Of a stretch of DNA of 64,000 bases, positions 1 to 8,688 are shown piece by piece. A program made the translations under genes and the position numbers. The notes below the pieces were generated by a model that did not search any database, had not been told where the DNA came from, and saw only the letters and a program-made list of their open reading frames with translations. How positions within the stretch are numbered: the stretch's first letter is position 1; every line of letters starts with the position of its first letter. Origin of the DNA: CAZNSX01 sp964575845 (GTDB taxonomy: Bacteria; UBA8248; CAZNSX01); assembly GCA_964575845.1 (NCBI GenBank), contig CAZNSX010000011.1, positions 1 through 64,000 on the forward strand, written 5' to 3'.

Positions 1-471
1 CGCCTAGAGGAGGCGGTGGCAGCCTTCCGCGAAGCACTGAAGGAGCGAACCCGCGAGCGCGTGCCTCTGCAATGGGCGATGACGCAGAATAACCTGGGCA
101 ATGCGCTTCTGGCGCTCGGTGAGCAGGAATCCGGGACAGAGCGCCTTGAGCAAGCAGTGGCAGCGTATGAGCAAGCGCTCAAGGAATGGACCAGCGAGCG
201 CGTGCCTCTGCAATGGGCGATAACACAGAATAACCTGGGCAGCGCACTTTACGCATTGGGCGAGCGGAAAAATGATGCTGCGTTGATCTGCCAAGCCCTT
301 GAAAGCCACCTCATGGCCTGGGAGGTCTCTAGTGGAGCTCCCTTTCAGGCCTCGGTTGCGGCGAAAAATGTAGAAAGAGACATCAACAGTCTAAGACAGG
401 GTTTTGAGCCGAAAGAGTCCGAGGAATGCCTCAGAAGGAACAAAGATATTCTGGAGCGGCTTCAGGAATAG
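1..471 (+). CDS. TPR-repeat protein, C-terminal part (5' end outside window)
   Basis: The reading frame is open from base 1, so only the last 156 codons are present. It holds two near-identical 47-residue units (repeat period 141 nt) built around QNNLGNAL and LALGE, typical of tetratricopeptide helices that pack into a protein-binding superhelix. The DNA of the two units is almost identical, which points to recent expansion or homogenisation. The last 50 residues leave the repeat pattern. No catalytic domain is visible here; proteins with this TPR type often carry an effector domain (for example CHAT or NB-ARC) upstream, but that part is outside the window. Function is therefore unknown. Confidence 0.8.
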   Translation, partial: RLEEAVAAFREALKERTRERVPLQWAMTQNNLGNALLALGEQESGTERLEQAVAAYEQALKEWTSERVPLQWAITQNNLGSALYALGERKNDAALICQALESHLMAWEVSSGAPFQASVAAKNVERDINSLRQGFEPKESEECLRRNKDILERLQE

Positions 472-686
472 GGCTGGCCCTAATGACCCTTAGCCCTGCT
501 TAAGGGCGCGGTGGTGAAGCTTTTTCGGTGGGCTACCCTATCGGTAGAAAGCAGCGTCAGCAGTCTCTTTTGTCGACCTGAAAAATGCTTATAATCTTCG
601 CCCTGTAGATGTGAATGGCCTCACTTCCGGTCCGGGACACTCTCCTGTCGCTTTCCCTCCTCGGGGCCTTGGAAGGAACGGGGGAT

Positions 687-715
687 TTGACAAATTATTT
701 TTCATCTACTATGTT
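687..715 (+). promoter_or_regulatory. Sigma-70 type promoter for the ACT-domain gene
   Basis: A perfect -35 box TTGACA (687-692) is followed after 17 nt by TATGTT (710-715). It lies 50 nt before the start codon of the ACT gene at 767, in an AT-rich patch of otherwise GC-rich DNA. Confidence 0.75.
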
Positions 716-766
716 AAAAAATAACCCCAGCTATTCTTTATTTAACACAGTAGGGAGGAGGATGCC

Positions 767-1159
767 ATGCCCGTAAGAAGACAGCTATCCGTCTTTCTCG
801 AGAACAAGGTGGGGCAGATCGCGGCGGTCGGAAGCGCGCTGGCCAGAGCGAAGGTCAACATCATCGCCCTAACGGTCTCAGACTCCATAGAATACGGGGT
901 TCTGAGGCTGGTCGTGAGTGATGCGGCCAAGGCCCAGAAGGCCCTTTCGCGCATAAGCCCCAAGGTCATCTCCACCCCGGTCCTTGCCGTGGAGATGGGA
1001 AATGTGCCTGGAGCCCTGGCCCAGGTGGCAAGGAAGCTCTCCGCAGCCAGGATAAACATCGATTACATGTACGGGAGCGCAGGAGCCATGGGGACGAAAT
1101 CGGTGGGGATCTTCAAGGTCTCTGACCCGAGAGCAGCCGAGGCCGCCCTGAAGAAATAG
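767..1159 (+). CDS. Small protein of two ACT domains (amino-acid-binding regulator)
   Basis: A 130-residue protein made of two tandem ACT folds, about residues 3-68 and 72-130. The first begins RQLSVFLENKVGQIAAVGSAL and the second starts at LAVEMGNVPGALAQVARKL; both show the ligand-loop pattern (hydrophobic strand, N-x-x-G/P-x-L, helix). Stand-alone double ACT proteins bind amino acids and act as allosteric sensors, but the ligand and target cannot be read from the sequence. The ATG at 767 follows a strong GGAGGAGG ribosome site. It is monocistronic, with its own promoter upstream and a strong terminator just behind it. Confidence 0.85.
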   Translation: MPVRRQLSVFLENKVGQIAAVGSALARAKVNIIALTVSDSIEYGVLRLVVSDAAKAQKALSRISPKVISTPVLAVEMGNVPGALAQVARKLSAARINIDYMYGSAGAMGTKSVGIFKVSDPRAAEAALKK

Positions 1160-1197
1160 AGCTACCTCAGCCGCACCCTCCAGCCAGGGAAGAGAGA

Positions 1198-1245
1198 CCG
1201 GGAAAGAGCCCGGCCCGGAATGCGGGCTCCTCCCGGCCTTTTTTT
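1198..1245 (+). terminator. Rho-independent terminator after the ACT gene
   Basis: Left arm 1198-1212 (CCGGGA plus GAGCCCG) pairs with right arm 1223-1236 (CGGGCTC plus TCCCGG), followed by a run of seven T (1239-1245). It ends the ACT transcript and also separates it from the convergent radical SAM gene. Confidence 0.85.
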
Positions 1246-1248
1246 CCT

Positions 1249-2670
1249 TCAAAAGGGGAGCTTCCGTCCCGGCAGGCGATTGAGAAGGGGAGCCAGCCGC
1301 CAGAGGGGAGAACGAACCCGAAGAAAAGAGAGAAGGCGCTGAAGCAAGGGCAGGAGGCTCCCTTGCGCCTGAGAGGAAAGAATTACCCGAGGGTGCCTCC
1401 GGGCAAAGGCATTAAGCCTCTCGGCCGCCCAGGCTCTGTCAAGCTCGGGAGAGAAGTAGAAGGTCGGCTCAAGGAGGTTTTCCCTCCCACGAAGAAGCCC
1501 TTGGCGCTCGGCTAGAGGAACGAGCCCTGTCCGCGGATAGATCCGAACTCCAAAGCTTATGAAGAATATGTTCGGGTCCCGGTGGTGGGCATCAATAAAG
1601 CGCAGGGTCTCTATTAAGCTCCCCTCATCCTCTCCGGGCCCTCCCATGAGAAAGACCCAAAGGGTGGGGAGCCCGGCCCTGATGGCCCCCTGGGCTACCC
1701 TGCTTATCGCCTCTCCATCGAAGCCCTTGCGGTAACATGCGAGCACCTGCGGCGAGGCACTCTCAAGGGTAATGGTGAGACTCCCGAAGCCGGCCTCGGC
1801 CATGGCCTCAAAAAGGCCCTCCGCATAAGCGGCCGGGTTTATGCCCGTGCTGCTGAAGCGAAGGGGGAAGTTCCTTTTTGCCAGCTCCTGGCAGAGGGAG
1901 AAGGCGTGCTCGGGAGGGTGGTTGAAGGTGGCATCCGTAAACTCTATCTCCCCTGCCCCTTGACTCACTAGCTCCGCCGCCTCATCCGCGACCGCCTGGG
2001 GGCTCCTCAGGCGGTAGCCCGGCCCCTCAAGGCTCCCGTAAGTGCAGTAGATGCACTCAAAGGCGCATCCGCGCTTTGTCTGAAGGGGAACGGAAGCCCC
2101 CCAGCGGATGTAGCGCCCGAGGTCAAGCCATCGCCCGGGGCATGGGTGAAGCATGTCTTCCACCTTAAAGGCCCACGTCTGGGGGTTCTGCTTCACTTCC
2201 TCGCCATTCCTCATGATGAGCCCCGGCACCTCCATGAGCTCCCTTTCCCCGGAGAGGGCCTCGAGCAGAAGGGCGGCCGAAAGCTCCCCGTCGCCAAAGA
2301 CCCCGTAGTCCACCTCAAGGAAGCGAAAAGCTTCATCAAGACCCACCCCCAGGGCTCCGCCGCCGGCCACTATGGGAACATCGGTAATAGAATGGAGGTA
2401 CCTTACCACCTCCCTGACCTCCGGGAGGTAGAAGCGAGTGCTCAGAGCATCACAGTTGTCGAGGTTACGCACTCCCAGGCCCACCACCTCAGGGCGCAAC
2501 CGCCCGATGGCCCGAGAGAGAGCTCTCTCCACATTCTTCTCAAAGCAGAGGTCAACCAGTTGCACCTCATGGCCCAGAGCCGAAATGTGCGTTGCCACCG
2601 AACAGAGGCCTATGGGGACGGCCGGGTAAGGGGTGAGCTGCCGGTTGGTATTGACGAGGAGAACCCGCAC
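1249..2670 (-). CDS. B12-binding-domain radical SAM enzyme
   Basis: About 473 residues. The N-terminal 150 residues have a cobalamin-binding Rossmann-like fold (VRVLLVNTN start, GHEVQLVDL, VVGLGVRN, VAGGGALG), followed by a radical SAM core with the CxxxCxxC iron-sulfur motif in RGCAFECIYCTYGS. Such proteins do radical methylation, ring formation or other C-C chemistry on lipids, tetrapyrroles or antibiotics; the substrate here is unknown. I chose the GTG at 2670, where the protein similarity begins and 13 nt after the ketoacyl-synthase stop, rather than a start 42 codons upstream that overlaps that gene. The tight spacing suggests one operon with the ketoacyl synthase, so a modified fatty-acyl or polyketide-like product is possible (inference). 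Confidence 0.8.
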   Translation of the reverse strand: MRVLLVNTNRQLTPYPAVPIGLCSVATHISALGHEVQLVDLCFEKNVERALSRAIGRLRPEVVGLGVRNLDNCDALSTRFYLPEVREVVRYLHSITDVPIVAGGGALGVGLDEAFRFLEVDYGVFGDGELSAALLLEALSGERELMEVPGLIMRNGEEVKQNPQTWAFKVEDMLHPCPGRWLDLGRYIRWGASVPLQTKRGCAFECIYCTYGSLEGPGYRLRSPQAVADEAAELVSQGAGEIEFTDATFNHPPEHAFSLCQELAKRNFPLRFSSTGINPAAYAEGLFEAMAEAGFGSLTITLESASPQVLACYRKGFDGEAISRVAQGAIRAGLPTLWVFLMGGPGEDEGSLIETLRFIDAHHRDPNIFFISFGVRIYPRTGLVPLAERQGLLRGRENLLEPTFYFSPELDRAWAAERLNAFARRHPRVILSSQAQGSLLPLLQRLLSFLRVRSPLWRLAPLLNRLPGRKLPF

Positions 2671-2683
2671 GCGCCTCGTCCCC

Positions 2684-3995
2684 TCAGGAGAGGCCTTCGG
2701 GAGCGGAAAGAACCAGGGCGGCGTTCTTGGACCCGAATGAGAGACAATTGCAGAGCGCGTGGCGGATCTTCTTTCCCCTCCCCTCATTGGGAACATAGTC
2801 GAGGTCGCACTCCGGGTCTGGGTTCTCCAGGTTTATGGTGGGCGGGATGAAACCTTCCCTCATGGCGAGAGCCGTGGCCGCCACGCCCGCCGCGCCGCAG
2901 GCCCCCTGCGGGTGGCCTATCATGGACTTGGTGGCGCTCGTCGAGAGGCGATAGGCGTGCTGGCCAAAGGCAAGCTTCAGTGCATTGGTCTCGGTGAGGT
3001 CGTTGAGGGGGGTGCTGGTCCCGTGGAGGTTAACATAATCGATCTTGTCCGGAGCGAGGCCCGAGTCGGAGAGGGCCGAGAGGATCGCCCGAGAGGGCCG
3101 AGAGGATCGCCCGGGAGGGCCCCATCCCATCGGGAGTGGTGCGCACCCGGTGGTAGTTATCGCAGGAGGCACCGTAACCCAGGACCTCGGCATATATGCG
3201 TGCCCCCCGGAAGCGCGCTCTCTCCAGGTCCTCAAGCACAATCAGCCACGCCCCCTCGCCGAGCACGAAGCCCTGACGGTCGATGCTAAAGGGCCGTGAG
3301 GCTCTCGGTGGGTCATGGTTAAAGCCTGTGGGGACAACCTGCATGTTGCAGAAGCCCGTCATGAGGCCGTGAGTGATACAGGCATCGAGGCCACCCGTGA
3401 GCACGACCTCGGCCTTGCCCCAGCGGATGAGGAAGAAGGCATAGCCTATGGCATCGGTGGCGCTCGTGCAGCCGGTGGAGATCACGTGACTCATGCCCCG
3501 GGCGTCCAGCGCGAGGGAGAGCTCGCTTGAGACCATCCCCACAAAGGAGGACGAAATGCCGAAGGGACTCGGGCGCTTGGGTCCCCGGCGGAAATAGAGC
3601 TCATACTGCCTTTCGGTGAATTCCACCCCGCCCCCTCCACTGCCCACGATGACATGGAGTTCCTCCCGCTCCTTTTCAGAGAGAGCCTTAGGCTCCAGCC
3701 CCGCATCCCGCATGGCCTCCAGCGCCGCCGCAATCCCCATAGGGGCAATGCGGGCCACTCTTCTCAGCTCCTTGGGTTCCATGTAGAGGGAGGGGTCAAA
3801 ACTCCGCGCTTCGGCCGCTATCTGACAGGGTAGGTCTGAGGGGTCGAAGAGGGTTATCCTGCCCACCCCGCTCCTTCCCTCCCTGAGCCCTCGCCAGAAG
3901 GCTTCGACTCCCACTCCAAGGGGGCTCACCACGCCTAGCCCTGTGATGACGACACGACGGCTGGAGACAGCAGGGGTGGATGATGGGAAGGACAC
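2684..3995 (-). pseudogene. Beta-ketoacyl-ACP synthase (FabF-like), broken by a 22-bp duplication
   Basis: The N-terminal part carries the nucleophile in VISTGCTSATDAIGYAF. The two active-site histidines (NLHGTSTPLND and KSMIGHPQGACGAAG) are in another frame. The switch occurs exactly where a 22-bp block is tandemly duplicated (3069-3112); removing one copy joins the two frames into a normal thiolase-fold synthase of about 430 residues. The peptide SRAILSALS is read on both sides of the break, as expected for a duplication. GTG at 3995 with GGGAGAG upstream is the likely start. Condensing enzymes of this family extend acyl-ACP by two carbons. Everything else in the gene looks intact, so the lesion is recent or an assembly error. 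Confidence 0.85.
3069..3112. repeat. Perfect 22-bp tandem duplication inside the ketoacyl synthase
   Basis: Bases 3069-3090 and 3091-3112 are identical. Because 22 is not a multiple of three, the duplication shifts the frame and is the sole visible lesion in the gene. Confidence 0.95.
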
Positions 3996-4177
3996 TATCT
4001 CTCCCGCACCTACGGGCTTCTTTTGAAGAAATTTGGTTAAGAGCCGCTTATTCCCGAGCCCTTGGCTCCAGCCCGAGCCTAAAGAAAAAGCCAAGGACTC
4101 CCGTGCGCACTGGGCACGGACCGGGGCTCAGGCAATAGGTTCAAGTCCCCTAAAGGGAAAAATTTGCTCTATGCCAT

Positions 4178-4183
4178 ATTATA
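4178..4183 (-). promoter_or_regulatory. Possible -10 box upstream of the ketoacyl synthase operon
   Basis: On the minus strand 4183-4178 reads TATAAT in an AT-rich patch about 180 nt before the ketoacyl-synthase start. No convincing -35 box is found at 16-18 nt. The rest of the gap between the synthase and acr3 (about 4000-4330) has no supportable gene. Confidence 0.35.
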
Positions 4184-4330
4184 AACTGAATAGTTCCGTT
4201 TACGATCCGGCGGCGAGGCAGAAAAGAGGGGGAGGCTCCCTTCCTTCCCTCGGAGCCTAAACTACTGAGGATCGGCTGAGAGATGAGAGCTGATCAGCTT
4301 GGCAAGCTCGTTCCGGACGTTTCGGGAAAC

Positions 4331-5464
4331 CTAGAGCTTCTCTTTTCTTGAGCCCCCCGCCGCCTCAGCTCCCAAGGAGACCATAAACGCCGCTTCCTCA
4401 CTCCTGAACCAGTGGCGGGTCCGCTTGCAAAAGGCGACCAGCATGAGCATCACGGGGACTTCGATTAACACACCCACCACCGTGGCCAGGGCCGCGCCGG
4501 AGGCCAGGCCGAAGAGCATCACCGCTGTTGCAATGGCCACCTCGAAGTGATTGCTGGCGCCGATCATGGCCGAAGGCGCTGCATCCTCGTAGGTGAAGCG
4601 GAGCAGTTTCGCCAGGCCATAGCCGATGGCGAAAATCAGGCAGGTCTGGATGAACAGGGGAATGCCTATGAAAAGAACATGGAGCGGATTGGTCAGAAGG
4701 ATCTCACCCTTCAGAGAAAAGAGAACCACTAGCGTCACAAGCAGGGCCACTATGGAGATGGTGGATAGATAGGGGAGAAAACGGATCTTGAACCACTGCT
4801 CGCCCCTGTTTTTAAGAATCCACTTCCGCGAGTGATAGCCCGCCAAAAGGGGGAGCCCCACATAGATACAGACCGATAGGATGATGGTCAGCCACGGGAC
4901 GGGCATGCTGTTTTCACGGAGAAGCCAACCACCCAGAGGGGCGTAGAGAAAAAGCATGGTGAGGGAGTTTATCGCCGTCATCACAAGCGTATGTGCGTCA
5001 TTCCCTCGGGCCAGAAAGCCCCATACCAGGACCATTGCGGTGCAAGGTGCAATCCCCAGCAGGATGGCCCCGGAGATGTAAGAACGCCAGAGTGGAACCA
5101 CCTCCCCCCTGACCACTTCCGTTCCCGTGATAAAGGGCTCAAACACATAGCCCAGGAAAAAGGTGGCGATGAAGAACATGGTAAATGGCTTGATCGCCCA
5201 GTTGATAAACAGGGTGAGCCCAACCGGCTTCGGGGTCTTTCCCGCGCGGATGACATTGGCAAAGTCGATCTTAACCATGATGGGGTAGATCATAAAAAAG
5301 AGGCAAATCGCGATGGGAATGGACACTTGGGCATAAGAAAACCGGTCCAGGGTCGAGGCCAACTGCGGGAACGTCTTACCGAGAAGTATCCCGACAATGA
5401 TACAGAGTCCCACCCACACGGTCAGATATTTCTCAAAAACGCTCATTTCCCGCTCCTGGGCCAT
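4331..5464 (-). CDS. acr3: Arsenite efflux permease Acr3
   Basis: A 377-residue membrane protein with about ten transmembrane segments, clearly of the ACR3 (bile/arsenite/riboflavin transporter) family. The conserved cysteine needed for As(III) transport is in [20 protein letters not shown], and the conserved glutamate of the late helix is in [13 protein letters not shown]. It pumps arsenite out of the cytoplasm using the proton gradient. The ATG at 5464 has AAGGAG seven bases upstream. It is the second gene of an arsR-acr3 operon. No arsenate reductase gene (arsC) is in the operon, so As(V) would need a reductase from elsewhere. Confidence 0.95.
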   Translation of the reverse strand: MAQEREMSVFEKYLTVWVGLCIIVGILLGKTFPQLASTLDRFSYAQVSIPIAICLFFMIYPIMVKIDFANVIRAGKTPKPVGLTLFINWAIKPFTMFFIATFFLGYVFEPFITGTEVVRGEVVPLWRSYISGAILLGIAPCTAMVLVWGFLARGNDAHTLVMTAINSLTMLFLYAPLGGWLLRENSMPVPWLTIILSVCIYVGLPLLAGYHSRKWILKNRGEQWFKIRFLPYLSTISIVALLVTLVVLFSLKGEILLTNPLHVLFIGIPLFIQTCLIFAIGYGLAKLLRFTYEDAAPSAMIGASNHFEVAIATAVMLFGLASGAALATVVGVLIEVPVMLMLVAFCKRTRHWFRSEEAAFMVSLGAEAAGGSRKEKL

Positions 5465-5592
5465 TCCAGACTCCTTTTTCAGGATTTAGAGGAATTCAAC
5501 CGTCGGCCCTTCCCGTGGAGGGACCATTCGAGTGAGAGGCGAATCCAACCTTCTATCCGCATAGACTGATTAAAGCTTCACAAAAAAATTTC

Positions 5593-5940
5593 TCAGACAC
5601 AGCGATTCTTATCTCTCATCAAGGCCTTGAGCCTTTTTCGGTCCTCCCGGAGGAGGGGGAACTCCTTGAAGCAGTTTCTCAGGCACTCTATCTGAGAGGC
5701 GTGGACCCGGCCCTTGGGTTCGGTGAGGGAGTAATACATCCAGACAGCCTCGCGCCGGTCCCTCACCAGGCCGGCGTTCCTGAGGTACGCCAGGTGCCGG
5801 GAGACGGTCGATTGAGGCATCCCCAGGACTGCCGTCAGGTCGCACACGCAGAGCTCTCCCTGAGAGAGGAGATGAAGGAGCCTCAGGCGCGTCTCATCGG
5901 AAAGTGCCTTATAAATGGCGCTCAGTTCAGAGATAGTCAT
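5593..5940 (-). CDS. arsR: ArsR-family metalloregulator
   Basis: A 115-residue winged-helix repressor. The recognition helix region PQSTVSRHLAYLRNAGLV and the metal site ELCVCDL (paired cysteines at the start of the DNA-binding helix, as in classical As(III) sensors) are present; one more cysteine is next to the C-terminus. It should repress its own promoter until arsenite binds. A consensus promoter (5999-6028) with palindromes directly downstream fits autoregulation. The gene precedes acr3 by 128 nt. Confidence 0.93.
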   Translation of the reverse strand: MTISELSAIYKALSDETRLRLLHLLSQGELCVCDLTAVLGMPQSTVSRHLAYLRNAGLVRDRREAVWMYYSLTEPKGRVHASQIECLRNCFKEFPLLREDRKRLKALMRDKNRCV

Positions 5941-5980
5941 CTCCAGAAACCCCGCGAGTTACCGGAAAAATCCGTAATTT

Positions 5981-6028
5981 CGGATATCCGAATATATTAA
6001 TATATACGCGACCCGCTCCACGTGTCAA
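5981..6028 (-). promoter_or_regulatory. arsR promoter and likely ArsR operator
   Basis: On the minus strand TTGACA (6028-6023) is followed after 18 nt by TATATT (6004-5999). Immediately downstream, around the transcription start, is an AT-rich palindrome region with CGGATATCCG (5981-5990) and ATATTCGGATATC (5995-5983). The position is right for a repressor to block initiation. Confidence 0.75.
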
Positions 6029-6094
6029 GGGAAGGTTTGCGGCGCTCAGCCGCTCGAGGCGGCGGGAGCCCTGGCCCCCGTGAATGTCCTCCCT

Positions 6095-7372
6095 TCACCG
6101 TACGCTCCGCACTTTGGCCGGGCTGCTCAAGAGCAGCGCCCCGAAGCTTAAGGCGATGGAGAACCCAACAGCGAGAAAGGCCAAGTGGTAACTCCCCCAG
6201 TGGTCAAAGATATAGCCCCCCAGCCAGGGGCCGACGGCTCCTCCGACACCGAAGCCTGTGAAAATCGCACCGCTAACGGCTCCGAAGTTGCGGCCCACGA
6301 AGATGTCGGCAATGGCGGCCTGTGCCACTGGCCTGGCAATGCCCAGGCCCACCCCCAGAATCAGAAGATAGCCCCAGAGGATGAGCCCCTCATCAGGGCC
6401 AGAGAGCCTCATAAGGAGAGCCACCCCCAGGAGAGAAAGAATGACCCCCAGGCCGTAAGTCCGCTCGCGTCCCCAGCGGTCGGAAAGGAATGAGAGGGCA
6501 TTTCCGCCAACCACCGCCACGCCCCATAGGGCCACGTAGGCGGCCGCCAGGAGTTCCCCGAAGCCCAGGTCCACGAGATTCGCCACCTGGTGTGCGGCCA
6601 GAAGCCGGTAGGTTACCCCGACCATGAAGAACATGGCCCAAAGACTCCAGAAGCGGCCCGTGACCACGGCCGAGCTAACGGTGAAGGTCCTATCCGCCCA
6701 GCTTCTATCCACAACGCGGAGCCCTCTCCTCATGGACGAAGAGGGGGAAGGAAGCAGGTGCTCATCGCTCACGGAACCCACCTCCTCCGGCCTGGCCCTA
6801 ACGTAGAGGGCTGTGAGGGGGAGGACAACACCCACAATGACCCCGGCCGAGAGCACATAGGCCAGGCGCCAGCCCAGGGCATCGATCGCCCACTGGACCG
6901 GAACGGCCACCACTGAGCGCAGACCGATAGAGGACATCATGACGCCGAAGGCCAGCCCCCGGCGCCTAACGAACCAGTTGGGCAGGATTGCGGTGAAGGG
7001 AATGAAGGTGAGGTGAATGAAGCCAAGGCTCATGAAAATGTAGGCAGCGTATAGGTGCCAGGGGGAGCTTATCTGACTCGCCCCGATGAGGCCAACCGCC
7101 ATAACCAAGGCGGCGGCTGGCATGAGACGGCGGGGGCCCAGCCTGTCGGTTAGCCATCCGGCCAGGGGGGATAGCGGGGCCTGGAACAGGTTCCCCGCGG
7201 AGAAGGCCCCCGCCGTTAGCTGGCGCGACCAGCCGAACTCTTTCAGGATAGCCACAAAGAAGACGGCGAAGGCATCCCTTATCCCCACGCTCAGCACCAT
7301 GGTGAGAAAAGCAATCGCCAGCACGACCCAACCGTACCAAAGGCCTCTGGGGCCGCGACCGCAAGCAGCCAT
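6095..7372 (-). CDS. MFS transporter of the monocarboxylate/oxalate-formate type
   Basis: About 425 residues with twelve predicted transmembrane helices, the loop motif GWLTDRLGPRR between helices 2 and 3, and its repeat SFLSDRWGRERTYG in the second half. The N-terminus WYGWVVLAIAF and the sequence GWSRQLTAGAFS resemble the monocarboxylate/oxalate-formate antiporter group, which move small organic anions. Substrate is not determinable. The ATG at 7372 has GAGGAAG five bases upstream. It follows arsR divergently only in position, not orientation: both are minus-strand genes with separate promoters. Its promoter carries a palindrome like that of arsR, so it may belong to the arsenic response (inference). 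Confidence 0.85.
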   Translation of the reverse strand: MAACGRGPRGLWYGWVVLAIAFLTMVLSVGIRDAFAVFFVAILKEFGWSRQLTAGAFSAGNLFQAPLSPLAGWLTDRLGPRRLMPAAALVMAVGLIGASQISSPWHLYAAYIFMSLGFIHLTFIPFTAILPNWFVRRRGLAFGVMMSSIGLRSVVAVPVQWAIDALGWRLAYVLSAGVIVGVVLPLTALYVRARPEEVGSVSDEHLLPSPSSSMRRGLRVVDRSWADRTFTVSSAVVTGRFWSLWAMFFMVGVTYRLLAAHQVANLVDLGFGELLAAAYVALWGVAVVGGNALSFLSDRWGRERTYGLGVILSLLGVALLMRLSGPDEGLILWGYLLILGVGLGIARPVAQAAIADIFVGRNFGAVSGAIFTGFGVGGAVGPWLGGYIFDHWGSYHLAFLAVGFSIALSFGALLLSSPAKVRSVR

Positions 7373-7400
7373 CACTCTTCCTCCCCGCTCACCAGAACTC

Positions 7401-7442
7401 AGATATTCGGGATATCTTAGGGAACAGTGGCTAATCCGGCAA
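7401..7442 (-). promoter_or_regulatory. Promoter of the MFS gene with overlapping ArsR-like palindrome
   Basis: On the minus strand TTGCCG (7442-7437), a 17-nt spacer and TAAGAT (7419-7414) form a promoter. The -10 box runs into the near-perfect 17-bp palindrome at 7401-7417 (AGATAT-TCGGG-ATATCT on the plus strand). Its core ATATTCGGGATATC differs by a single extra G from ATATTCGGATATC at the arsR promoter. Confidence 0.65.
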
Positions 7443-7453
7443 TAGAGCCCCTC

Positions 7454-7781
7454 TCAGCCCCCGCCGGAGATTCTTATAACCGCTCCCGTTATGGGCTCGG
7501 CCTCCGGAGAGGCGAGAAAGCCGAGCGTCTTTGCCAGCCCTTTTGGAGAAACCCACTTCGAGGGGTCGGCCTTGGGGAAGGCCTTCGGCCTGGCCTCGGT
7601 TGCCATCATGCTGAGGAAAATCACATTGACCTGAAGGGGGGGATAGCCTGTGTTTCCTCGGGCGGGGCTTGGCTCAGGGCAAAGGTCCCCGCCTTGGAGG
7701 TGGCGTGTGCGCCTTTCCACCGTGGACCTAAGGGGTGCCCGAAGCGCCCGTTATGATGGCCACCCTGTCCTCAAGCACCAT
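7454..7781 (-). pseudogene. Short-chain dehydrogenase remnant with an internal deletion
   Basis: Two ends of one gene survive. At 7781-7731 the minus strand reads MVLEDRVAIITGASGTP and then a stop: the start of an SDR with the beginning of the TGxxxGxG nucleotide-binding motif. At about 7625-7454 another frame reads PKADPSKWVSPKGLAKTLG and ends ITGAVIRISGGG, a typical SDR C-terminus. The middle, including the catalytic Tyr-x-x-x-Lys, is missing (a full SDR needs about 250 residues; there is room for about 110). No function is expected. Confidence 0.8.
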
Positions 7782-7902
7782 AATTAGAGTTATTCACCCG
7801 TGAGAGAAAGACCTGCTCCTAAGGATGAATCAGGGGTCTTCTTAGCAAAGAGAGGAGAACCCGTCAACTGAAGAATGGAAATAGGCAGGGGAGCACGGAG
7901 GC

Positions 7903-8340
7903 TCAGGCGCTGGTGAGCCTCTGAATCTTTCTCAGAAGGATGGGGTAGTCGATGGGGTCCACCACGAAATCACGGGCACCCAGCCGCAGGCAGTGTATTA
8001 TATCTTGCTTGGAATGGGTTGAGGAGAGAATTATGACTGGAGGCGGCAGGGACATGTTGCACTTGACTAACTGGAGCACGGTGAAGCCGTCCATCTCGGG
8101 CATTTCCAGCTCCACGATAGCCAAGTTCACGGTTTTTTCTTGTAGCTCCCGGAGGCCCTGCCTAGCGTCAGCGGCCCAGATCACAGAGAAACCTTCGGCC
8201 GAGAGGCACCCCTTTAGGTGCCTTGCGGCTCGCCCCGGGCCGATGACGAGGATATTGGCAGTCTCCCAGCCCTCCCCCTCCCTCATTATGGGCGGAGGCA
8301 CACCAGGACGTCCCGATTCTACGCTTTCCGCGAAGCTCAC
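7903..8340 (-). CDS. Degenerate response-regulator receiver domain (stand-alone)
   Basis: A 145-residue protein with a CheY-like receiver fold over residues 28-145 and no output domain. The three hallmark positions are all changed. The acidic pair after strand 1 is Gly-Pro (ILVIGPG), the phosphoacceptor aspartate is glutamate (E77 in VELEMPEMDG), and the lysine of the KP motif is aspartate (VVDPID). The serine at the end of strand 4 (IILSST) and MPEMDG are retained. It probably cannot be phosphorylated; Glu may mimic the phosphorylated state. Start is GTG 8340 with AAGGGG upstream; ATG 8286 is an alternative. It is divergent from nuoA. Confidence 0.75.
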   Translation of the reverse strand: MSFAESVESGRPGVPPPIMREGEGWETANILVIGPGRAARHLKGCLSAEGFSVIWAADARQGLRELQEKTVNLAIVELEMPEMDGFTVLQLVKCNMSLPPPVIILSSTHSKQDIIHCLRLGARDFVVDPIDYPILLRKIQRLTSA

Positions 8341-8544
8341 TGGCGGAGTTCCCCTTACCAGCAGAAGGTGCAGATAAGCCGTTCGTTCATCTCACCTCTC
8401 CGAATCTTTACAGATAGTCTTCAATTTATATACTTTTCGACATTCTATGGGCGGAGCTTAAGGGTTTTTATTATGCTTTCGCCTAGAGGTGGACCTCCTG
8501 GACGGTGTCGCCATAAACACCGGCGAGAGGAAGTTCAAAATTTA

Positions 8545-8573
8545 TTGACACATAAGAACGGAAAGGCTATAGT
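8545..8573 (+). promoter_or_regulatory. Promoter of the first nuo operon
   Basis: TTGACA (8545-8550), exactly 17 nt, TATAGT (8568-8573): near consensus, 116 nt before nuoA. This lies in the 348-nt gap between the divergent receiver gene and nuoA; no gene is supported in that gap. Confidence 0.8.
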
Positions 8574-8688
8574 GCGTCCTTGAAGAATTTGCCTTTAATC
8601 TGGCTCCTTTTGAGGGCTATGTTTACTTGCCTTTGAAGAGGCTAGTGCTGGTCAGGATAGTTTTTCTCCTCTGGATTCGGGCATCTTA

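Noticed and set aside
4120..4165. GGTTCAAGTCCCCT looks like the T-loop and 3' part of a tRNA
   Set aside because: The arms next to TTCAAGT do not pair, and no acceptor, D or anticodon stem can be formed upstream.
4288..4299. Palindrome AGCTGATCAGCT behind acr3
   Set aside because: No T-run and no promoter next to it; short palindromes of this size occur by chance.
6095..7372. MFS gene near arsR considered as arsJ
   Set aside because: No neighbouring glyceraldehyde-3-phosphate dehydrogenase gene, and the protein resembles monocarboxylate-type MFS.
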